From contig CANLRB010000011.1 of NCBI GenBank assembly GCA_947493455.1, forward strand, positions 62,001 to 126,000: 64,000 nt of DNA. The letters run 5' to 3'. Positions 42,795-52,682 of the stretch are shown piece by piece. Each line of letters starts with the position of its first letter. The first letter of the stretch is position 1. This DNA comes from an uncultured Pseudoalteromonas sp. (GTDB lineage: Bacteria > Pseudomonadota > Gammaproteobacteria > Enterobacterales > Alteromonadaceae). The notes below the pieces were generated by a model. The model made no database searches and was not told the DNA's origin. It saw nothing but the letters and a program-made list of their open reading frames with translations. The position numbers and the translations under genes were made by a program.

Positions 42795-45569
42795 ATGAGA
42801 GCAGGGTTAGTTTGGTTATTGCTGCTAAAAGTGTTTTTAGTCAATATTTGTGCAGCGCAAACTACGGCGACGAGTTCGAGCCAAGTCGATGTCGTGATGA
42901 CGGCGTCTGAGCTACGCGATTATCTATCAATTAACTCACGTGATAAATCAGCGGATGCGGTACTTACGTTTGAGCAACAATTGCGAAATGTCAGCGACAC
43001 TGACCCCAAAGCGCTCAAAGCACAAATTTATAGTTTTGCAGCAACCGCTTATATGTACCAAGGAAAACGAACCGAATCTCAAGTTTATATCGACAAAGCA
43101 TTTTCATTATTTAATGATATTTCTGATCCCGCTATACGAGCACAAATTTTGTTTTCGCGCGCCGATTTAAAAACTGATCAGGCCGATTATTCGAATTCAA
43201 ACCAAGATTTATACAAAATTGTTGCGCTTTATCCGGCAAACAGCGTCAATGTTGATTTAGGAGTTGCCTATCGAAAACTTGGCGATAATTACTTATTTTT
43301 AAATCGTCACAACGAAGCATTTAATGCCTTGTTTAATAGCCGATTTATTTTCCAGGCGGCGAAGGAGTCACTGCATTTGGCTGACACTTTTGGTCGTATC
43401 GGTTCAATCTATCGAACCCTTGGCGATTTTGATAAGGCGCTTGAAAACTTATTGGGAAGTATTCAAGCGCTCGAAGGAACAGTGCAAAAGCGAAAACTTG
43501 CAATTGCCTACAACAATACAGCGATTGTTTATAAAGACCTGGAACGCTTTGATGATGCCATTGCAATGCATTTTAAGTCGTTGAATTTGAAAAAAGAGCT
43601 CGGTTATGAGCGCGGGCAAATTTATTCGCACAATAATTTAGGAGAAACATTTCGCTTAAAAGGTGAGCGAGACAAAGCACAATTTCATTTAGATAAAGCG
43701 AAAGCCCTCGCCGAGAAGCTAAATAATCAGGCGCTATTGGGATCGAACTATTTGTACCGAGCACGTATGGCAATCGAAGTAGAGGAATATGGTCGTGCGC
43801 TGTCGTTTTTAGATACTGCAATGGCAATTTATAAAACCCGAAAATCACAGTCACGCATCGCTGACGCAAGTGTTGAGTACGGTCGTATCTATTTGATAAA
43901 AAAAGATTTTGCACGTTCTGAATTCTTCTACAATCAAGCAAAAAAAATAGCCCAAGAGGTTGAAAAAAACACCGTAATGTTTGCAGCCTATAAAGGGTTA
44001 GTTGATTTATATGCACAGCAACAGCAATTCCAAAAAGCATATGAAACCTTAAAAACCTACCATCAGAAAGAGCGAATGTTGTTTGATAAACAAAGCCAAA
44101 AACGGCTCGAATCACTGATAGTCGAAAATCAACTGTTTGCTTCAGAGCAGGCACTCAAACTAGCCCGTCAAGACGCACGCTTAAAGCAGGCAAAAATTGA
44201 TGCGACCAACTTTAAATTGAGTTCGATTATTGGTGCGATTGTAATTTGCTTTGTCATCGCTTGGTTACTCTATCGAAAACAGCAGCAGCAAAAAGCATTG
44301 CGTATTGAGCAGTTGGCGCGCAGAGAAATAGAAGTCAGCGAGCAGCGCCTGAACTTAGCTCTTTGGGCGAGCGGTGATGTGTTATGGGATTGGAACTTAG
44401 CTGAAAATACCATTAAACGAGAAAACCTCAATGATACGACACGGCAACCCCAGTTTATTAAAGGAAACACCATAGATGCGGTTAAACCTTATATTCATCC
44501 CGATGATTTTAAAAAGCTGGCAGATAAATTTAATGTGCACCTTAATGGTATCGGGGATTTCTTTGAAGCCACTTATCGCGTTATGGATGCACAAGGTCAA
44601 TGGCGCTGGATCCTTGACCGCGGCAAAGTCGTTGAAAAAGATAAACAGGGGAATGCGGTTCGCGTTGCGGGTACACAACGCGATGTCAGTTTGCTTAAAC
44701 AACAAGAAACGGTATTGCAAGAGCTCAATGAAGATCTAGAGCAACGTGTTAGTACGCGAACAAGTGAGCTAGATAAAGCAAATCAAGAGCTTACGAAAAT
44801 AATTGAGCAATTGAAACTGACTCAGGATTACCTAGTTGAGGCAGAGAAAAATGCCGCGCTTGGAAATATGATAGCGGGTCTTGCCCATGAAATTAATACA
44901 CCGTTAGGTACGGCGATTACGGCAGTCAGTCATTTAAAACAGCAAACTGCAACGACCTTAACTCAATATCAAAATAAAACCTTATCTAAAAATCAGTTCT
45001 CGGGTTATCTCGCTGTCGTAACCAATAGCAGTGATCTGATTGAAACAGGAGTCGGTCGTGCAGGTGAATTAGTAGAGCGATTTAAGCAGCTTGCAGTCAG
45101 TGATAATGAACAAGCCAGCCAAGTTAAGTTACATAATGTGGTTAACAATTGTTTTGAGTTGTTGAAAGTTAATAAGCCTGAATTGATTAAATCGGTTACT
45201 TTAGAAAATGACGCACACGGTGAGATCACTAGCTATCTGAGTTCATTAACGCAAGTTATATATATTTTGATGGAAAATAGTGTAGAGCACGGTCAAGCTG
45301 AAAACCTTATCATTAACTGTAGATTAGAAGTTAATGATAGTGGTCTCAATTTAATTTATACAGACTCGGGTTGTGGGATCGAGCCCGATGCAGAGGTCCA
45401 TTTATTTGAACCATTTTATACCACGTCGCGTCATCGTGGTAATGCGGGGCTCGGTTTACACCTTGCATACAATTTAGTAAATCAATTACTGCATGGCAGT
45501 ATTCAATACTTTAAACCTGAGCAGGGCGGTATTGGCTTTAAACTCAATATTCAAGATATTGTGAATTAA
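42795..45569 (+). CDS. TPR-PAS sensor histidine kinase
   Basis: The 924-residue kinase has a signal/anchor segment, then periplasmic tetratricopeptide repeats over about residues 60-420 (IAYNNTAIVYKDLERFDDAI is typical). A membrane helix follows near 474-492, then a PAS domain of the PAS_3 type (about 515-640, DVLWDWNLAEN and RWILDRGKVVEKD) and a coiled coil. The dimerisation domain has H698 in LAHEINTPLG. The ATPase domain has ENSVEHGQ, DSGCGIEPD and GNAGLGLHLAYNLV. No receiver domain or adjacent response regulator is present, so its partner is encoded elsewhere. No ribosome site is obvious. Confidence 0.88.
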   Translation: MRAGLVWLLLLKVFLVNICAAQTTATSSSQVDVVMTASELRDYLSINSRDKSADAVLTFEQQLRNVSDTDPKALKAQIYSFAATAYMYQGKRTESQVYIDKAFSLFNDISDPAIRAQILFSRADLKTDQADYSNSNQDLYKIVALYPANSVNVDLGVAYRKLGDNYLFLNRHNEAFNALFNSRFIFQAAKESLHLADTFGRIGSIYRTLGDFDKALENLLGSIQALEGTVQKRKLAIAYNNTAIVYKDLERFDDAIAMHFKSLNLKKELGYERGQIYSHNNLGETFRLKGERDKAQFHLDKAKALAEKLNNQALLGSNYLYRARMAIEVEEYGRALSFLDTAMAIYKTRKSQSRIADASVEYGRIYLIKKDFARSEFFYNQAKKIAQEVEKNTVMFAAYKGLVDLYAQQQQFQKAYETLKTYHQKERMLFDKQSQKRLESLIVENQLFASEQALKLARQDARLKQAKIDATNFKLSSIIGAIVICFVIAWLLYRKQQQQKALRIEQLARREIEVSEQRLNLALWASGDVLWDWNLAENTIKRENLNDTTRQPQFIKGNTIDAVKPYIHPDDFKKLADKFNVHLNGIGDFFEATYRVMDAQGQWRWILDRGKVVEKDKQGNAVRVAGTQRDVSLLKQQETVLQELNEDLEQRVSTRTSELDKANQELTKIIEQLKLTQDYLVEAEKNAALGNMIAGLAHEINTPLGTAITAVSHLKQQTATTLTQYQNKTLSKNQFSGYLAVVTNSSDLIETGVGRAGELVERFKQLAVSDNEQASQVKLHNVVNNCFELLKVNKPELIKSVTLENDAHGEITSYLSSLTQVIYILMENSVEHGQAENLIINCRLEVNDSGLNLIYTDSGCGIEPDAEVHLFEPFYTTSRHRGNAGLGLHLAYNLVNQLLHGSIQYFKPEQGGIGFKLNIQDIVN

Positions 45570-45584
45570 TACCCAACTCGACAT

Positions 45585-46202
45585 TTATCGTGTTGTTTTG
45601 GCGTAGTACTCTGCTATCTTGCTATGTTCTAATAGGCGTTTACTGTGCTGATGTAAGCTAGGATAATCCGATTCAACGAGTTGTTTATCGATATATTCAA
45701 GCATACCGCTAGTGAGCCATGAAATGTGAGACAGCACTTTTAAATCAGCAATGGAAATGCGATTTTCAATAAAATAATCATTTTCCCCCAGTTTTTTCGC
45801 GAGCCAATTTAAATGGGGAACAAGATAGTATTCAAGGAGATTGGTTCTTGCCTTCTTAAGCTCATCGCCTTCAAGGCCAAATGTTGTCACAATTCGCGAT
45901 GTGACATCTTCAACTGAATCCATCAGTTCATCACACAGTAAGGCATTAAAGTCATTCTCACTGTAGAGTCCCGTTAATTTTCCAACGTAACGGGTAATTG
46001 CGTTTGATTGGGTTACCTGTTGCCCATTAATCGTTAGCACAGGTACTTGTTGCAACGGTGTATTTTTGCGTACTTCACTAAATTGACTGTACGGGAATCG
46101 GTCGTCGTCAAATTCGATTCCGCCAAGGTACAGTGCTAAACGAATTGGTTGCGCCCGACCACCGTTTACATCAAAGTAAGTGATTTTTAGTTTACTCATC
46201 AT
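45585..46202 (-). CDS. glutathione S-transferase, sigma-like
   Basis: The 205-residue protein has the N-terminal thioredoxin-like domain (ITYFDVNGGRAQPIRLALYLGG, then QQVPVLTINGQQVTQSNAITRYVG, including the catalytic-type Tyr and the glutathione-contacting QSNAI). A C-terminal helical domain with ISIADLKVLSHISWL follows. The sequence resembles sigma or nematode-type GSTs, unusual but known in marine bacteria. The likely role is conjugation or isomerisation with glutathione. Confidence 0.86.
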   Translation of the reverse strand: MMSKLKITYFDVNGGRAQPIRLALYLGGIEFDDDRFPYSQFSEVRKNTPLQQVPVLTINGQQVTQSNAITRYVGKLTGLYSENDFNALLCDELMDSVEDVTSRIVTTFGLEGDELKKARTNLLEYYLVPHLNWLAKKLGENDYFIENRISIADLKVLSHISWLTSGMLEYIDKQLVESDYPSLHQHSKRLLEHSKIAEYYAKTTR

Positions 46203-46281
46203 AACTTTCCTTCTGGTTTTGTGTATTTAGTGTAGTCAAAAAATACACGACGGATAATTATTCAAGTATGCTTGGCGACGA

Positions 46282-47754
46282 TTAAGCGGTTGCACTTAGT
46301 TCATCGTTAGATACGTATTCGACTTTAAAATTAAAGTATGCGTATATCGCACTTACCACAGGACAAATTAAATTAAAAAATGCATATGGCAAATAAGCTA
46401 ATGTCGCGACGCCGAGCGTGACTGCCATATAAGCACCGCATGTATTCCAAGGTACCAATGGACTGGTGATCGTTGCAGAGTCTTCAATGGCACGACTTAA
46501 ATTAACCATATCGAGTTGCCGTTTTTCATACTCCACTTTTAACATGCGCCCGGGTAGGACAATCGCAATAAATTGATCGGCTGTAATGATGTTGGCGCCG
46601 ATACAGGTTGCCAATGTTGTAATAATCAAACTTGACGTACCGCGTACCAACTTTAAAATTGATTGCAGCAAACGATTCAATAAACCGCTTACTTCCATAA
46701 TGCCACCAAATGCCATCGCACAAAGAATAAGCCACACTGTGTTTAAAATACTGCTCATGCCGCCGCGACTCAGTAATTCATTGAGTAGCGCATTGTCGCT
46801 GCTTGCACTATATCCGGCAAACATCGCAATCCAGATACCTTTAATAGCGGCAACAGCTGGCGGCAGTGTTGGCTCGTTTACGAATGTTAGAATTGCATCA
46901 TATTGAAAAATCAGCGCACACAAAGCGCCAGCTAAGGTGCCCAAAATAACGGTTGGAAAGGCGGGCATTTTTTTATATGCGAGCAGTAATACAATGGCGA
47001 GTGGCAACAATAAATGTAGACCCAGCTGATATTCAGTTTCAAGGGCGACAATCAATGCATCAAGTTGATTTTGTGAGCTTAGGTCGGTGGTCATTAAGCC
47101 GATCATTAAAAACCCCGCCAATGCGATAACAATGCTGGGAATTGTGGTCCACGCCATATGACGGATGTGTTTAAAAATATCGGTACCGACGACAGCGGGG
47201 GCGAGGTTTGTTGTATCGGAAAGTGGTGACATTTTATCGCCAAAATAGGCGCCACTAATAATTGCTCCGGCGGTAATTTCAACGCTCAAATTAAGTGCCG
47301 CAGCAATACCTATGAGGGCGATTCCAAGTGTTCCGGCAACGGTCCATGAACTACCTATGCTAAGCGCGACGATTGCGCACAAAAGGCAACTCGCGGCATA
47401 AAAATAATCTGGATGGAGAATTTGAACACCATAGTAAATCATGGTCGGCACTGTGCCTGCGAGGATCCAAGTACCAATCAGAGAGCCGACAGCAAACAAG
47501 ATGAGTAATGCGCCTGTAGCTGCGGCAACACTATTGACTATCCCTTGCTCAAGCTGTTGCCAAGGGTAGCCGTTTTTAACAGCGATAACGAGCGCAATAC
47601 ATGCCGCTAAGATGAGCGCGATTTGGTTAGCGCCTGATGAACTGTCCGATGAAAATAAATAGACCGACGCGATTAACATCACGATGAGTCCGAGTAAGGG
47701 AATTAACGCATCGAGTAAACTTGCAGTGCGCATTGAGCGTGTATTTGAAAGCAT
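46282..47754 (-). CDS. NhaC-family Na+/H+ antiporter-like transporter
   Basis: From ATG 47754 (AAGG upstream) the product is 490 residues, normal for NhaC. It has about 11-12 membrane helices with family features such as GTWILAGTVPTMIYYG, FGDKMSPLSDTTNLAPAVVG and ITSPLVPWNTCGAYMA. Characterised NhaC relatives exchange Na+/H+ or organic substrates such as malate and lactate. The gene follows the fused kinase-PLP enzyme by 13 bp and must share its transcript, so uptake of the pathway substrate (a lysine derivative) is a reasonable inference. The frame runs upstream inside the preceding gene to 47886; that part is not used. Confidence 0.87.
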   Translation of the reverse strand: MLSNTRSMRTASLLDALIPLLGLIVMLIASVYLFSSDSSSGANQIALILAACIALVIAVKNGYPWQQLEQGIVNSVAAATGALLILFAVGSLIGTWILAGTVPTMIYYGVQILHPDYFYAASCLLCAIVALSIGSSWTVAGTLGIALIGIAAALNLSVEITAGAIISGAYFGDKMSPLSDTTNLAPAVVGTDIFKHIRHMAWTTIPSIVIALAGFLMIGLMTTDLSSQNQLDALIVALETEYQLGLHLLLPLAIVLLLAYKKMPAFPTVILGTLAGALCALIFQYDAILTFVNEPTLPPAVAAIKGIWIAMFAGYSASSDNALLNELLSRGGMSSILNTVWLILCAMAFGGIMEVSGLLNRLLQSILKLVRGTSSLIITTLATCIGANIITADQFIAIVLPGRMLKVEYEKRQLDMVNLSRAIEDSATITSPLVPWNTCGAYMAVTLGVATLAYLPYAFFNLICPVVSAIYAYFNFKVEYVSNDELSATA

Positions 47755-47767
47755 ATGGGCATCCTTG

Positions 47768-50104
47768 CTATTGCTGATAATTGAGCTGATCCAAACAGTC
47801 CCGTAACTGTGCAACAAAGTAGGTGACGTTACGTTGGTTAAACACGATAGGTGGCTTAATCTTGAGCACATTGTTGTGCGGGCCATCTAAACTTAACAAG
47901 ATATGGCGTGATTTGAGTAACTCGATTAATTGCTTTGCGTGTTTTGTTGCAGGTGTAAGCTGTGTGTCTAAAATAAGCTCGACGCCAACAAATAGGCCGA
48001 GCCCGCGCACATCACCGATGATTGGATAGTGACTTTGCAAATCGCGAAGTTGCATCATTAAGAGCTGGCCTGTCGCATCGGCATTTTCACGTAACTGCTC
48101 TGATTTTATCGTCTCGAGTACAGCAAGACCGATGGCACATGACACAGGGTTACCGCCAAAAGTATTAAAATATTCCATGCCGGTGACAAATGCCTCAGCG
48201 ATTGCTTTTGTTGTAACCACAGCGGCCATCGGGTGGCCATTGCCGATAGGTTTTCCTAAGGTAACGATATCGGGCACAACGCCTTGGGATTCAAACCCCC
48301 ACCAATGTTTGCCGATTCTACCAAAACCGACTTGCACTTCGTCGGCAATACAAACACCACCTGCTTCTCGTATGGCGTGATAGACTGTTTCTAAATAGCC
48401 ATCGGGCATCACTAAATTGCCGCCAACCCCTTGCAATGATTCACAAATAAATCCGCCAATTTGTTTATTTTCTCGTTTAAGTTGCGCGAGTTTGTCGATA
48501 ACTGATTGCCCATATTGAACACCTGAGCTGTGTTGCAGCCCTTTGAATTCACCTCGGTACGGGTCGGGCATGGGTACAGTATGGATATGCGGTTGCGGGC
48601 CTTCACCGCCTGGGCCGTTAAATTTGTACGGGCTGATTTCAATCGCTTTATTGGTATTGCCATGATAGGCACCATCGACAACGATAAGCTCATCGGATTG
48701 GGTGTAACAATGCATCAGACGCATTGCAAGCTCGTTTGCTTCACTGCCGGAGTTAACAAACATAACGACGCTTAATTCATCGGGAAAAGTGTCAAGTAGT
48801 GCATCACTGTATTTTATGATGTTTTGGTGCAAATAGCGTGTGTTCGTATTGAGTTTTGCCATTTGTTGCTGGCCTGCTTCAACAACCTTTGAGTGGCAAT
48901 GACCGACATGGCAGACGTTATTCACCATATCTAAGTAGGCGATATTATTTTCATCGAGTAGATATTGCCCCTGTCCACGTTCAATTAATAGTGGCGATTG
49001 ATACGATACGCTTAAAGTTTGAAATAGCTGATCGGCTCGTTTTCGCAGTATTTCATCATGAGCAGGATTTTTTGTGGGGGTTAATTCACAGACTCTTTGC
49101 AGTTCAAATGCAATTGTTTTTGCATCATAACTCAGCAGAGTGTCAATTGCTCGCCAAGCCGGTTGCGCAGACACTAATAAATAATCATTATTAGGATCGT
49201 CTCGATGACTTTGCGCTGAATTGCAAACGCTCATTGCGAGTCTGGCTAGCACAAGTGGAAATAACACCCACGCTTCTGTTGGTGTGAGCGAGCGCACTTG
49301 ATGATAGGCCCGTGTCATTGTTTTTAATATTGACAAAGGATCATCGCTGTCAAGCATTGCGTAAGTACTTGCAATCGCAAGTTCGCAGATTTGGTATGTC
49401 TTGACCATGTCGCCAAAATCAATCAGACCGCAAATTCGTGCGCTGGCATCGTCACTTGACAGCAATAGGTTGTAATCGTTCACATCGTTATGAATGACAG
49501 CTTGTGGTAGCTGCTCAACAAAGGGTTGTACTTGGTGGTTAAACAGATCACGGATCTGATGAATTTGCTGCTTTTTGTGCTCGCCATCAATATAGTTAAT
49601 TTTATGTTCGATAGTACGTAAAGCGTGCTTTAAGTCCCAATCAAAAATACGTTCGCAGCCAATATGGTTAAAGCTTTCAAACTGTATCGAAAGGTGTGCG
49701 AGCGCACGACCAAGCTGTTTATGGTGATTCTCGTTGATTTTTGGGTGTTCACAATAAAAAACACCGGGAACAAAACTGAGCAGGCGCATGTATCGTGTTG
49801 TTGATTGCCATGTAATGGTCGTTATGGCGTCTCCATTCACATTGGCGAATGCACGCGGAAAGGCGATTGCGTCAACCGGGTTATTATGTAAATGTGCCAT
49901 CGCCGCATTTTGCATTTCGAGCTCTAGTTTGGGTTCAGCTTGATTGGCAATTTTAATAATGTAGTGCGTACCATCGGCTTGTTTAAGCAGGAAATTGAGA
50001 TCGATATAGCCGGGTAATTGGGTTACAGAGCCGGTGAGGTTATAGTGTGTGTTAACCAAAGAAGTTACGTCTTGCTCGCAAATTGACGGGTCACAATGGT
50101 GCAT
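47768..50104 (-). CDS. fusion of APH-type kinase and class III PLP enzyme, candidate hydroxylysine kinase-phospholyase
   Basis: The 778-residue protein (from ATG 50104; a TTG at 50134 is an alternative) joins two enzymes. Residues about 15-340 form an aminoglycoside-phosphotransferase-like kinase with the catalytic loop [10 protein letters not shown] (D207) and metal motif GLIDFGDM (D229). The latter closely resembles human hydroxylysine kinase HYKK as I recall it. Residues about 355-775 form a class III aminotransferase fold with [27 protein letters not shown] and the PLP lysine K618 in [12 protein letters not shown], like the phospholyases PHYKPL and ETNPPL. Together they could phosphorylate 5-hydroxylysine and eliminate phosphate to give 2-aminoadipate semialdehyde. 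Ethanolamine is the main alternative substrate. The adjacent saccharopine dehydrogenases favour hydroxylysine. Confidence 0.85.
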   Translation of the reverse strand: MHHCDPSICEQDVTSLVNTHYNLTGSVTQLPGYIDLNFLLKQADGTHYIIKIANQAEPKLELEMQNAAMAHLHNNPVDAIAFPRAFANVNGDAITTITWQSTTRYMRLLSFVPGVFYCEHPKINENHHKQLGRALAHLSIQFESFNHIGCERIFDWDLKHALRTIEHKINYIDGEHKKQQIHQIRDLFNHQVQPFVEQLPQAVIHNDVNDYNLLLSSDDASARICGLIDFGDMVKTYQICELAIASTYAMLDSDDPLSILKTMTRAYHQVRSLTPTEAWVLFPLVLARLAMSVCNSAQSHRDDPNNDYLLVSAQPAWRAIDTLLSYDAKTIAFELQRVCELTPTKNPAHDEILRKRADQLFQTLSVSYQSPLLIERGQGQYLLDENNIAYLDMVNNVCHVGHCHSKVVEAGQQQMAKLNTNTRYLHQNIIKYSDALLDTFPDELSVVMFVNSGSEANELAMRLMHCYTQSDELIVVDGAYHGNTNKAIEISPYKFNGPGGEGPQPHIHTVPMPDPYRGEFKGLQHSSGVQYGQSVIDKLAQLKRENKQIGGFICESLQGVGGNLVMPDGYLETVYHAIREAGGVCIADEVQVGFGRIGKHWWGFESQGVVPDIVTLGKPIGNGHPMAAVVTTKAIAEAFVTGMEYFNTFGGNPVSCAIGLAVLETIKSEQLRENADATGQLLMMQLRDLQSHYPIIGDVRGLGLFVGVELILDTQLTPATKHAKQLIELLKSRHILLSLDGPHNNVLKIKPPIVFNQRNVTYFVAQLRDCLDQLNYQQ

Positions 50105-50265
50105 AAATTTTTCTCGTTTTAAATTAGTAATCAATGCGCTTTACGCCTAAGTCCATTGCTAATGTATCGGCTTTATATTATAAAATATACAATTATTTTA
50201 CAGGTTTGTTATATTAAACTCATTTTTTTGATTATTAATTTAATGTTTTAACAGGAGTTTTTGTT

Positions 50266-51327
50266 ATGGACAAAGGGCATATTTGGCTGAGAGCAGAAAC
50301 AAAGCCGTTGGAAGAGCGCATTGCTTTGACGCCAGAAGCTGCAAAGCGATTAATTGCTGAGGGCTTTAAAGTGACCGTTGAAGCGTCTTCTCAAAGTGCA
50401 ATTTCGTCCTCTGCTTATGTTGATGTGGGTTGCGATATTCAACCCGCGCATAGCTGGCGAGAAGCACATAAAGATACGATTATTCTAGGGCTCAAGGAGC
50501 TTGAAAATGAAAGCTGGCCTTTATGTCATCGTCATATTCACTTTGCGCATGTTTTTAAAGAACAGCAAGGGTGGCAAAATGTGCTGCGACGATTTCGAGA
50601 TGGCGAGGGCGCGCTCTATGATCTTGAGTATCTCGTTGATGACAATAACCGCCGTGTTGCTGCGTTTGGTTACTGGGCTGGATTTGCCGGTGCTGCTGTC
50701 GCATTGAAGTCATTTTTTGGTTACTCAAATGATGAGCGTGATACGATGTCACCACTCACTTCTTACCCAAATAAAGATCAGTTAGTGAATGAAATCATTA
50801 GCTTAAAACAATCACAAACAGCTACAGTATTGGTAATCGGTGCAAAAGGGCGCAGCGGCCGTGGTGCAGTTGAAATGGTAAAAAGCGTTGGTGCGACAGT
50901 GATTGAATGGGATATAGAAGAAACCCAAGCGGGCGGCCCATTCGACCAGTTACTTGACGTTGATGTAGTAATAAACTGTGTTTTTGTACAACACGCTATT
51001 CCACCCTTTATTACGCCAAATATGTTGCAAAAGGAGCGCCGTTTGGCGGTTATCTGCGACGTCAGTTGCGATCCGTATGGAGACTATAATCCGTTGCCTA
51101 TTTATAATCAATGCACTACTTTCGATAAGCCGGTGCTGCGCTTAAGTGATGCAAAGCAGCCACTTGATTTAATTGCTATCGATCATCTTCCGTCGTTATT
51201 ACCAGTCGAAAGTAGTGAAGATTTTTGTAATCAATTGCTGCCACATTTATTACAATTAGATAATTTAGGCCAAGGTGTATGGCAAAAAGCACACCATATA
51301 TTTCAGAGTAAATTAGCTCAAATTTAG
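50266..51327 (+). CDS. saccharopine dehydrogenase, L-lysine-forming, fungal LYS1 type
   Basis: The 353-residue protein follows yeast Lys1 along its length: WLRAETKPLEERIALTP, ILGLKELE with K77 (the same number as the catalytic lysine of yeast Lys1), HIHFAHVFKEQQGWQNVL with H95, VAAFGYWAGFAGAA, a nucleotide-binding VIGAKGRSGRGAVEM, and IDHLPSLLPVES. The enzyme interconverts saccharopine and lysine plus 2-oxoglutarate with NAD(H). ATG 50266 follows AGGAG. It is 10 bp from the LYS9-like gene and divergent from the kinase-PLP fusion. Confidence 0.93.
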   Translation: MDKGHIWLRAETKPLEERIALTPEAAKRLIAEGFKVTVEASSQSAISSSAYVDVGCDIQPAHSWREAHKDTIILGLKELENESWPLCHRHIHFAHVFKEQQGWQNVLRRFRDGEGALYDLEYLVDDNNRRVAAFGYWAGFAGAAVALKSFFGYSNDERDTMSPLTSYPNKDQLVNEIISLKQSQTATVLVIGAKGRSGRGAVEMVKSVGATVIEWDIEETQAGGPFDQLLDVDVVINCVFVQHAIPPFITPNMLQKERRLAVICDVSCDPYGDYNPLPIYNQCTTFDKPVLRLSDAKQPLDLIAIDHLPSLLPVESSEDFCNQLLPHLLQLDNLGQGVWQKAHHIFQSKLAQI

Positions 51328-51337
51328 AGGAATTAGA

Positions 51338-52495
51338 ATGACAACAATTCATTGGTTGGGTGCGGGACTTTCTTCCCTACCAGGCATAAAGAAAATCGCG
51401 CAATCTAGCCATTCTATGGTGTTATGGAACCGCACTTTAAGTAAAGCGCTTGATGCCGTAAATGCATTGAATATCGATATCCCAGTGCAACAGCTGGACT
51501 GGCAGGCGCTGCAACAGAGCGTCAATAAGGGTGACGTTGTCGTGAGTATGTTACCTGCAACGATGCATGTGCAAGTGGCTAAGATGTGTTTAGAAAAACA
51601 GGCTCACTTTGTCTCGAGCAGCTATATTTCCGACGAGATGATGGCACTTGATCAACCATCACGTGAGCTTGGATTATGTTTTGTCAATGAAGTCGGGCTA
51701 GATCCAGGTCTTGACCATTTATTGGCTCATGCGCTTGTAAATCGTTATATAAGTTCTGATGTGTTTAACCCACATAATGTACACTATTTTCGTTCATACT
51801 GTGGTGGCTTTCCAAAGCGTGCAAATGATTTCAAGTATAAGTTTTCTTGGTCACCGCTCGGGGTGTTAAAAGCGCTTAAATCACCGGCGCAATGGCGTGC
51901 AGATAACCAAGTTCAACAAACTGAAAAGCCGTGGTTGGCCTTGTCTGATTTTAAGATGACCTTGGCAGACGGGCAAACAGAGACGTTTCAGGCTTACCCG
52001 AATCGCGATTCGATACCATTTTTAAAACAATATGGATTTGGTGAAGATTGGCATGTAGCAGAGTTTGTGCGCGGCACGCTTCGGTTAGATGGTTGGGCAC
52101 AAGCGTGGCGTGAGTTATTTGACAAGGTTGATACTTTGCAGGGCGAACAAGGCCTGAGTGAATTATCTGAAATTAGTGATGAGCTGTGGGAGAAATATCA
52201 ATACGACGAAGGCGAAGCTGACCGTGTTGTTTTGTCAGTTGAGCTTGAGGTGCGCGACCCAGATAATAAGCATGTAGTATTTCACTCTCACTATGGGGTT
52301 GATGAAGCGGGCAATGAAAACGGTTCTGCGATGGCGCGTTTAGTATCACTTACTGTTGCAATTGCCATTGAATCATTGCTACGTGATGAGTTGAAAACGG
52401 GCGTAACTGCCGCACCTCATCAACAACAGCAAGTCGATAGTTGGCTAACAGAGTTATCTGACTTAGGCGAACATATTTTTCAACATAACGGTTAA
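51338..52495 (+). CDS. saccharopine dehydrogenase, L-glutamate-forming (LYS9-like)
   Basis: The 385-residue protein has an N-terminal Rossmann fold (IHWLGAGLSSLPGIKKIA), DVVVSMLPATMHVQVAKMCL and HFVSSSYISDEM. The substrate domain has NEVGLDPGLDHLLA and SYCGGFPKRANDFKYKFSWSP, both hallmarks of the Lys9/SDH family. It interconverts saccharopine and glutamate plus 2-aminoadipate semialdehyde using NAD(P). It forms an operon with the LYS1-like gene, and a hairpin terminator follows the stop codon. Confidence 0.92.
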   Translation: MTTIHWLGAGLSSLPGIKKIAQSSHSMVLWNRTLSKALDAVNALNIDIPVQQLDWQALQQSVNKGDVVVSMLPATMHVQVAKMCLEKQAHFVSSSYISDEMMALDQPSRELGLCFVNEVGLDPGLDHLLAHALVNRYISSDVFNPHNVHYFRSYCGGFPKRANDFKYKFSWSPLGVLKALKSPAQWRADNQVQQTEKPWLALSDFKMTLADGQTETFQAYPNRDSIPFLKQYGFGEDWHVAEFVRGTLRLDGWAQAWRELFDKVDTLQGEQGLSELSEISDELWEKYQYDEGEADRVVLSVELEVRDPDNKHVVFHSHYGVDEAGNENGSAMARLVSLTVAIAIESLLRDELKTGVTAAPHQQQQVDSWLTELSDLGEHIFQHNG

Positions 52496-52523
52496 CGACG
52501 GGTTAATCTGAAACTCGTTAAAT

Positions 52524-52560
52524 GGTGCATGTGATATGCATGCACCTCTTCCTCTACTTT
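52524..52560 (+). terminator. terminator of the saccharopine operon
   Basis: GGTGCATG pairs with CATGCACC around a seven-base loop (52524-52546). A long pyrimidine tract rich in T follows. It isolates the saccharopine genes from the export operon that starts 190 bp later. Confidence 0.75.
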
Positions 52561-52581
52561 CTCTTTTCTAAACAATGCGAC

Positions 52582-52599
52582 TTTTGTGAAATCACAAAA
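52582..52599 (+). promoter_or_regulatory. dyad, probable enhancer site for the sigma-54 response regulator
   Basis: TTTTGTGA-AA-TCACAAAA is a perfect 8-bp inverted repeat; both arms can be extended to AC...GT with one extra A. It lies about 85-100 bp upstream of the -24/-12 promoter, the usual place for an NtrC-type binding site. The matching regulator is encoded in the same cluster. Confidence 0.6.
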
Positions 52600-52682
52600 A
52601 GTAAATTTCGTTATTACAAAAAATCATCGAGCTTAGCGCTTGAATATTATTAAAATCAAATAAAAACAACAACTTAAAATTT

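Noticed and set aside
50105-50265. Lysine riboswitch in front of the lysine-pathway genes
   Set aside because: The gap is only about 160 bp, AT-rich, and shows none of the conserved multi-helix junction or terminator expected.
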